From: Patescibacteria group bacterium
GTDB taxonomy: Bacteria; Patescibacteriota; UBA1384; XYA2-FULL-43-10; 1-14-0-10-43-13
Direction of reading: 5' to 3'
Assembly: GCA_022705465.1 (NCBI GenBank)
Contig: JAKJEK010000057.1
Coordinates: 1 to 6,341 of the forward strand
Length of the DNA stretch: 6,341 nt
How positions within the stretch are numbered: the stretch's first letter is position 1; each line of letters begins with the position of its first letter. Below the pieces are notes generated by a model that ran no database searches, was not told where the DNA came from, and saw nothing but the letters and a program-made list of their open reading frames with translations. Positions 4,748 to 6,341 of this stretch are shown here, piece by piece. Made by a program: the position numbers and the translations under genes.

Positions 4748-6341
4748 CTACTTTTTTCCTCTTTTATCAATAATATCCTGTGCTACATTTGAAGGAACTT
4801 CAGCATAATGATCGAACTCCATAACATATGATGCACGACCCTGAGTCATTGAACGAAGACCGGTAGCATAACCAAACATAGAAGCTAGAGGAACCTCGGC
4901 GCGAATGGTCTTAAGACCATTGCCGCGATCTTCCATTTTGTGAATTTGGCCGCGTTTGGCGTTAAGGTCGCCGATTACGTCTCCCATGAAATCTTCTGGC
5001 GTAATAACTTCGACTTTCATGACAGGCTCAAGAATCACAGGTGCTGCATTTCGGAATGCATCCTGGAAGGCCATTGATGCGGCAATTTTAAAGGCTACCT
5101 CTGAAGAGTCGACTTCATGGAAAGTGCCATCATAAAGCTCAACACCAACATCAACAATGGGATAGCCGGCCAAAACACCACGGTCTGTTGACTCTTTTAC
5201 GCCAGCCTCAACGGCCGGAATGTATTCTTTGGGAATGGCACCACCAACGATGCTGTTAATGAATTCAAAGCCTTCCCCTGGTTGCTTCGAAAACAATCGG
5301 ATGTAAACATGGCCATATTGTCCCCGACCACCAGTTTGGCGAATGTATTTGCCTTCTTGTTTAACTTCCTTGCGGCAAGTTTCACGATACGCGACCTGCG
5401 GCTGACCAACATTTGCTTCAACTTTAAACTCTCGTTTCATGCGGTCAACAATAATGTCAAGGTGGAGTTCGCCCATGCCAGCGATAATAGTCTGCCCGGT
5501 TTCTTCATCGGTGCGAACGCGGAAGGTTGGATCTTCTTCGGCCAAGCGCTGGAGGGCGAGGCTCATCTTCTCTTGGTCGGCCTTGGTCTTTGGCTCGATG
5601 GCGATAGACACTGGTGGCTCTGGGAAGGTAATGTTTTCGAGCTGGATAGGGTGAGCCGGGTCACACAAGGTGTTTCCGGTGGTTGTACCCTTTAGGCCAA
5701 CTATGGCGGCAATGTCGCCGGCAACCACTTCGGTCACGTCTTCGCGCTTATCGGCCTGCATGCGCACAATGCGTCCTACGCGCTCTTTTTCACCTGTTGA
5801 GCTATTCAGCACGTACGAGCCAGCTTGCAATACGCCAGAGTACACACGGAAATAGGCGAGCTTACCCACAAATGGGTCGGTAGTGATTTTGAATGCCAAG
5901 CCGGCAAGCGGCTCGCTCACATCGTGCTTGCGCTCGATTTCTTCGCCAGTTTTGGGGTGAACGCCCCAGGCGTTGCTGCGGTCGGCTGGTGACGGTAGAT
6001 AGTCATTGACCATGTCGAGCACTTTTTCTACGATGACACCGCGGCCATCGCCACCGGTCACAGCGTAGAATTTGCCGCTGAGTACTGCGCTACGGATAGC
6101 CTGCTTGATATCATCGACACTCAGACCTTCTTCGCCAACTTCGAAGTATTTTTCGAGCATGGCTTCGTCTTCGGCCACAGCGTTTTCTATGAGTAGGCTG
6201 CGGTACTTCTTGGCCTGGTCCAGCATATCGGCTGGCACTTCGCCCTCAGTGAGTTCGTGGTCGTGGAACTCGGTGTAAGTGTAGGACTTCATATTTACGA
6301 GGTCTACCACGCCATTTATAGCCTGTTCAAAGCCAATCGGC
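4748..6341 (-). CDS. fusA: Translation elongation factor EF-G, N-terminal part cut by window edge
   Basis: EF-G is the GTPase that drives tRNA-mRNA translocation and, with RRF, ribosome recycling. The frame is open from the window edge and encodes 530 residues, beginning PIGFEQAINGVVDLVNMKSY, the start of the G' insertion. About 170 residues with G1-G4 lie outside. The GTG at 6310 is an internal Val, not a start. Counting from the edge: end of the G domain with DYLPSP (113-118); domain II about 145-235; domain III about 240-315 with GMGELHLD (288-295); domain IV from about 317 (VAYRET) with QTGGRGQYGHV and the tip loop FHEVDSSE, whose His408 matches E. coli His583; domain V from about 438, with GDVIGDLNAKRGQ and GRASYVMEFDHY. 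The G5 region reads TGGDGRG instead of a SAF/SAL motif. GC content drops from about 55% to about 45% near 5460. The stop is TAG. Confidence 0.98.
   Translation of the reverse strand, partial: PIGFEQAINGVVDLVNMKSYTYTEFHDHELTEGEVPADMLDQAKKYRSLLIENAVAEDEAMLEKYFEVGEEGLSVDDIKQAIRSAVLSGKFYAVTGGDGRGVIVEKVLDMVNDYLPSPADRSNAWGVHPKTGEEIERKHDVSEPLAGLAFKITTDPFVGKLAYFRVYSGVLQAGSYVLNSSTGEKERVGRIVRMQADKREDVTEVVAGDIAAIVGLKGTTTGNTLCDPAHPIQLENITFPEPPVSIAIEPKTKADQEKMSLALQRLAEEDPTFRVRTDEETGQTIIAGMGELHLDIIVDRMKREFKVEANVGQPQVAYRETCRKEVKQEGKYIRQTGGRGQYGHVYIRLFSKQPGEGFEFINSIVGGAIPKEYIPAVEAGVKESTDRGVLAGYPIVDVGVELYDGTFHEVDSSEVAFKIAASMAFQDAFRNAAPVILEPVMKVEVITPEDFMGDVIGDLNAKRGQIHKMEDRGNGLKTIRAEVPLASMFGYATGLRSMTQGRASYVMEFDHYAEVPSNVAQDIIDKRGKK

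Noticed and set aside
98..6278. Many plus-strand open frames of 60-150 codons
   Set aside because: They lie antisense to well-identified translation genes, have no family motifs, and are expected shadows of conserved coding sequence.
6308..6310. GTG as the start of fusA
   Set aside because: The frame stays open to the window edge, and the upstream codons (PIGFEQAING) match the EF-G sequence expected before VVDLV. The gene is truncated by the window, not short.
1..6341. UGA-to-glycine recoding (Gracilibacteria/Absconditabacteria code)
   Set aside because: All glycines in the conserved motifs come from GGN codons and no in-frame TGA occurs in about 1,930 codons.

Overview
All coding sequence in this window lies on the minus strand. 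Read in the direction of transcription it is the junction of the bacterial str and S10 operons: fusA (N-terminal part outside the window), tuf, rpsJ, rplC, rplD, rplW, rplB and rpsS (C-terminal end outside the window). Gene order is the conserved bacterial order. There are no tRNA or rRNA genes, mobile elements, CRISPR arrays or unknown protein families. The novelty, if any, is in the regulatory DNA and in a few lineage-specific protein features.

Organism: a bacterium of moderate GC (about 45% over much of the window, by eye and partial hand count) using the standard bacterial code. Seven stop codons are visible (4 TAA, 3 TAG, no TGA), and no in-frame TGA occurs in about 1,930 codons. That speaks against the UGA-to-Gly code of Gracilibacteria/Absconditabacteria. 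The compact operon, the divergent but complete ribosomal proteins and charged C-terminal tails on L3, L4 and L23 make me favour a Patescibacteria/CPR member, most likely Saccharibacteria (TM7). This is an impression from protein style, not a search result.

Layout along the transcript: (1) 6341-4748, EF-G fragment of 530 residues. (2) 4747-4605, a 143-nt spacer with a plausible tuf promoter, two adjacent perfect palindromes over its core, a 5'UTR hairpin and a strong Shine-Dalgarno. (3) tuf, then rpsJ after 20 nt. (4) A 310-nt gap holding a very strong intrinsic terminator directly after rpsJ, then an upstream palindrome, a promoter with a perfect TTGACA box at 17-bp spacing, and a leader of about 110 nt that can fold into a long hairpin. 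(5) rplC-rplD-rplW-rplB-rpsS, tightly packed, with an 8-nt overlap (rplD/rplW) and a 1-nt overlap (rplB/rpsS).

How it works together: EF-G and EF-Tu drive elongation; S10 and S19 are 30S proteins; L3, L4, L23 and L2 are early-assembling 50S proteins. The sequence suggests that S10 is transcribed with the elongation factors (fusA-tuf-rpsJ), while the large r-protein operon starts at rplC with its own promoter and structured leader. In the classical E. coli arrangement rpsJ is instead the first gene of the S10 operon.
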